From Hyphomicrobiales bacterium (GTDB taxonomy: Bacteria > Pseudomonadota > Alphaproteobacteria > Rhizobiales > Beijerinckiaceae): 64,000 nucleotides of DNA. The position numbers and the translations under genes were made by a program. The notes below the pieces were generated by a model. It searched no databases. It was given only the letters and a program-made list of their open reading frames with translations, and had not been told where the DNA came from. The DNA is taken from the NCBI GenBank assembly GCA_930633495.1, contig CAKNFJ010000001.1, positions 434,001 through 498,000 of the forward strand. The letters run 5' to 3'. Of the stretch, positions 61,910 to 64,000 are shown one piece after another; position 1 is the first letter of the stretch, and each line of letters begins with the position of its first letter.

Positions 61910-64000
61910 CTACCCTACCACCCGCTCGACGCGACTGATCACGCGCTTCTCGCGCAACTCGCTGATGATCGCCGAGAGGTGCTTCAGGTCCCAGACGGTG
62001 AGGTCGATCGTGACGTCGGTGAAGTCCGGATTGGGGCGGTTCATCGAAACCGAATCGATGTTGCCGTCATGCTCGGCGATGGTCGTGGTGATCTGGGCGA
62101 GCGAGCCCGGCTCGTTCAGCGACTTCAGGGCGATGCGGGCCGGGAAGCGCTGCGGCGCCTTGTCGTCGAGATCCCAGCGCACGTCGAGCCAGCGCTCCGG
62201 CTCATTGTCGAAGGCCGCGAGCGCCGGCGACTGGATCGGATAGATCGTCACCCCCTCGCCGGGCGTCAGGATGCCGACGATGCGATCGCCCGGCACCGCG
62301 CCGCCATGCGGGGCGAAGCGCACCGGCAGGTCGCCGCCAAGGCCGCGGATCGGGATGGCGCTATCGGCCGGCCCCTCGCCCGGGAGCTTGAATTTGAGGT
62401 TCTCGCCCTGGCGCAGCTCGAACCAGCCCTTGCCGCTGGCGCCGGCACCGGGCTTGGTCTCGGCTGCGGCACGCTTTTCCGGTTCGAGATCGGGGTAGAC
62501 CGCCTTGACGACGTCGCCGGAATACATCTCGCCGCGGCCGACCGCCGCGAGCACGTCATCGACCGTGTTGCGGGCGAGCCGCTTCAGCGCGGCCTTGAGC
62601 TTGTCGTCGGAAAAGGCGCGCTCGGCGCGGGAGAAGGCCCGCTCTAGGATCTGGCGGCCGAGCCCGGCATATTGCCGGCGCACCGCGGCGCGGGTGGCGC
62701 GCCGGATGGCGGCGCGGGCCTTGCCGGTGACGACGAGCGACTCCCAGGCGGCGGGCGGCGCCTGCCCGTCGGCGCGGGTGATCTCGACCTCGTCACCGTT
62801 CTGCAATTCGGTCAGCAGCGGCGCGATGCGGCCGTTGATCTTGGCGCCGACGGCGCTGTTGCCGACATCGGTGTGGACGGCATAGGCGAAGTCGATCGGC
62901 GTCGCGCCGCGCGGCAGGGCGATGAGCCGCCCCTTCGGCGTGAAGCAGAAGACCTGATCATGGAAGAGCTCGAGCTTGGTGTGCTCGAGAAATTCCTCGG
63001 GGCTGTCGCCTTCGTTGAGCAGGTCGACGGTCCGGCGCAGCCATTGATAGGCGCGGCTCTCGTCGCCGAGCTGGGTCGGCTCGCCGGGGCGACCGTCCTT
63101 GTAATGGGCATGGGCCGCGATGCCGTATTCGGCGATGCGGTCCATCGCGTCGGTGCGGATCTGCAATTCGACGCGGCTGTGGCCGGGCCCGACGACCGTG
63201 GTGTGGATCGAACGATAGTCGTTCTGCTTCGGCGTCGAGATGTAGTCCTTGTAGCGCCCCGGAACCATCGGCCACGTCATGTGGACGATGCCGAGGACAC
63301 GGTAGCAGTCCTCCGGCTTCTCGACGATGACGCGGAAGCCGAAGATATCCGAGAGCTGCTCGAAGGAGACGGATTTGCGCTCCATCTTCTTCCAGATCGA
63401 ATAGGGCCGCTTGCGGCGACCGGAGACCTGGGCCTGGATGCCGCTGGCGGCAAGCTTCCCCTTCAGGTCCTCCTCGATCTCGCCGATCACCTTGCCCTCG
63501 CGCGCGGTGACCTCCTCGAGCCGCTTGGTGACGGTCGCGTGGGCCTCCGGCTTGATATGCCGGAAGGACAGCTCCTCCAACTCCTCGCGCAGTTCCTGCA
63601 TGCCCATGCGGCCGGCGAGCGGGGCGTAGATCTCGATCGTCTCCTCGGCGATGCGCAGGCGCTTCTCGGGCGGGACGAAATGAAGGGTGCGCATGTTGTG
63701 CAGGCGGTCGGCGAGCTTGACCAACAGCACGCGGACGTCGTCGGAGATCGCGAGCAGGAGCTTGCGGAAATTCTCGCCCTGCGCCGCCTTCTTGGAAACC
63801 AGGTCGAGCTTCTTGATCTTGGTCAGGCCATCGACGAGCCGGCGGATATCCGGCCCGAACATGCTCTCGATCTCTTCCAGCGTCGCGGCCGTATCCTCGA
63901 CCGTATCGTGCAGCACCGCGGCGACGATGGTGGCGTCATCGAGCTTGAGGTCGGTCAGGATCGCCGCGACTTCGAGCGGGTGAGCGAAGAAGGGATCGCC
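61910..64000 (-). CDS. Bifunctional (p)ppGpp synthetase/hydrolase Rsh (N-terminus outside window)
   Basis: About 697 C-terminal-side codons are present; the start lies beyond base 64000. The HD hydrolase domain shows FFAHPLEVAAILTDLKLDD and AVLHDTVEDT; the synthetase domain YKDYISTPKQNDYRSIHTTV; TGS follows (CFTPKGRLIALPRGATPIDFAYAVHTDVG), and the ACT domain ends the protein (FTDVTIDLTVWDLKHLSAIISELREK). Most alphaproteobacteria have one such Rsh that sets ppGpp during starvation. Confidence 0.95.
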   Translation of the reverse strand, partial: GDPFFAHPLEVAAILTDLKLDDATIVAAVLHDTVEDTAATLEEIESMFGPDIRRLVDGLTKIKKLDLVSKKAAQGENFRKLLLAISDDVRVLLVKLADRLHNMRTLHFVPPEKRLRIAEETIEIYAPLAGRMGMQELREELEELSFRHIKPEAHATVTKRLEEVTAREGKVIGEIEEDLKGKLAASGIQAQVSGRRKRPYSIWKKMERKSVSFEQLSDIFGFRVIVEKPEDCYRVLGIVHMTWPMVPGRYKDYISTPKQNDYRSIHTTVVGPGHSRVELQIRTDAMDRIAEYGIAAHAHYKDGRPGEPTQLGDESRAYQWLRRTVDLLNEGDSPEEFLEHTKLELFHDQVFCFTPKGRLIALPRGATPIDFAYAVHTDVGNSAVGAKINGRIAPLLTELQNGDEVEITRADGQAPPAAWESLVVTGKARAAIRRATRAAVRRQYAGLGRQILERAFSRAERAFSDDKLKAALKRLARNTVDDVLAAVGRGEMYSGDVVKAVYPDLEPEKRAAAETKPGAGASGKGWFELRQGENLKFKLPGEGPADSAIPIRGLGGDLPVRFAPHGGAVPGDRIVGILTPGEGVTIYPIQSPALAAFDNEPERWLDVRWDLDDKAPQRFPARIALKSLNEPGSLAQITTTIAEHDGNIDSVSMNRPNPDFTDVTIDLTVWDLKHLSAIISELREKRVISRVERVVG

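Overview
The window is GC-rich chromosomal DNA of an alphaproteobacterium, almost certainly Hyphomicrobiales (Rhizobiales). A Bosea-like genome is my best guess, but that is inference. The evidence is a CBP3-like chaperone / DUF177 / plsX / fabH / ihfA / merR block, a MarR-type LdtR beside an L,D-transpeptidase, a K+-independent H+-pyrophosphatase, a HemB with a Mg-type active site, a single Rsh protein and an nrdR-ribD-ribE-ribH-nusB-thiL run. No plasmid functions, CRISPR array or rRNA operon were seen.

Layout. 1-9554: an exopolysaccharide (EPS) locus with a CelD-like acetyltransferase, a GumC/Wzz-type chain-length protein with a degenerate kinase domain, a Wza-like export protein, a GT4 glycosyltransferase, a WcaJ-type initiating transferase and an O-antigen-ligase/polymerase-like protein. 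An MdtI/MdtJ-like SMR pair lies inside it. 10478-17562: a tRNA-Pro(GGG), then about 4.5 kb of tightly overlapping small phage-type genes, the last of which is cut by a complete IS21-family element. 17695-23518: bamE, then the CBP3-like gene, DUF177, plsX, fabH, ihfA and merR, then a guanidinium exporter under a guanidine-II (mini-ykkC) riboswitch. 23529-29366: a LysR/DoxX/MhqO/MhqD cluster that looks like quinone or electrophile detoxification, small membrane proteins, a methyltransferase and a DMT exporter. 29617-39928: hppA, allE with an MFS transporter, thiL, nusB, ribH, ribE, ribD, nrdR and glyA, all leftward. 40226-45813: small and exported proteins, ldtP and ldtR, a repeat-rich gap, a DUF6163-like protein and an HIBYL-CoA hydrolase. 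46068-56806: hemB, a 2H phosphoesterase, a LivH permease with a lipoprotein-like N-terminus, threonine ammonia-lyase, an RDD protein, a methyltransferase, bpt, an RraA plus split UxaA/SuyAB operon, DUF2336 and a beta-barrel protein. 57098-64000: parC, recO, a tautomerase divergent from a LysR gene, and a partial rsh.

Most of the window is ordinary core genome. The most distinctive points are the paired ACGA hairpins of a guanidine-II riboswitch before the SugE/Gdx gene; four phage-gene junctions built on the same 8-base ATGGGTGA overlap, each opening a protein that starts MGE; an IS21 copy without a clean target duplication; a candidate LdtR operator; a LivH permease carrying a lipobox domain; and an RraA / split-dehydratase operon of unknown substrate. 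Several classes of palindromic intergenic repeats recur. Assignments rest on reading motifs by eye, without database searches.
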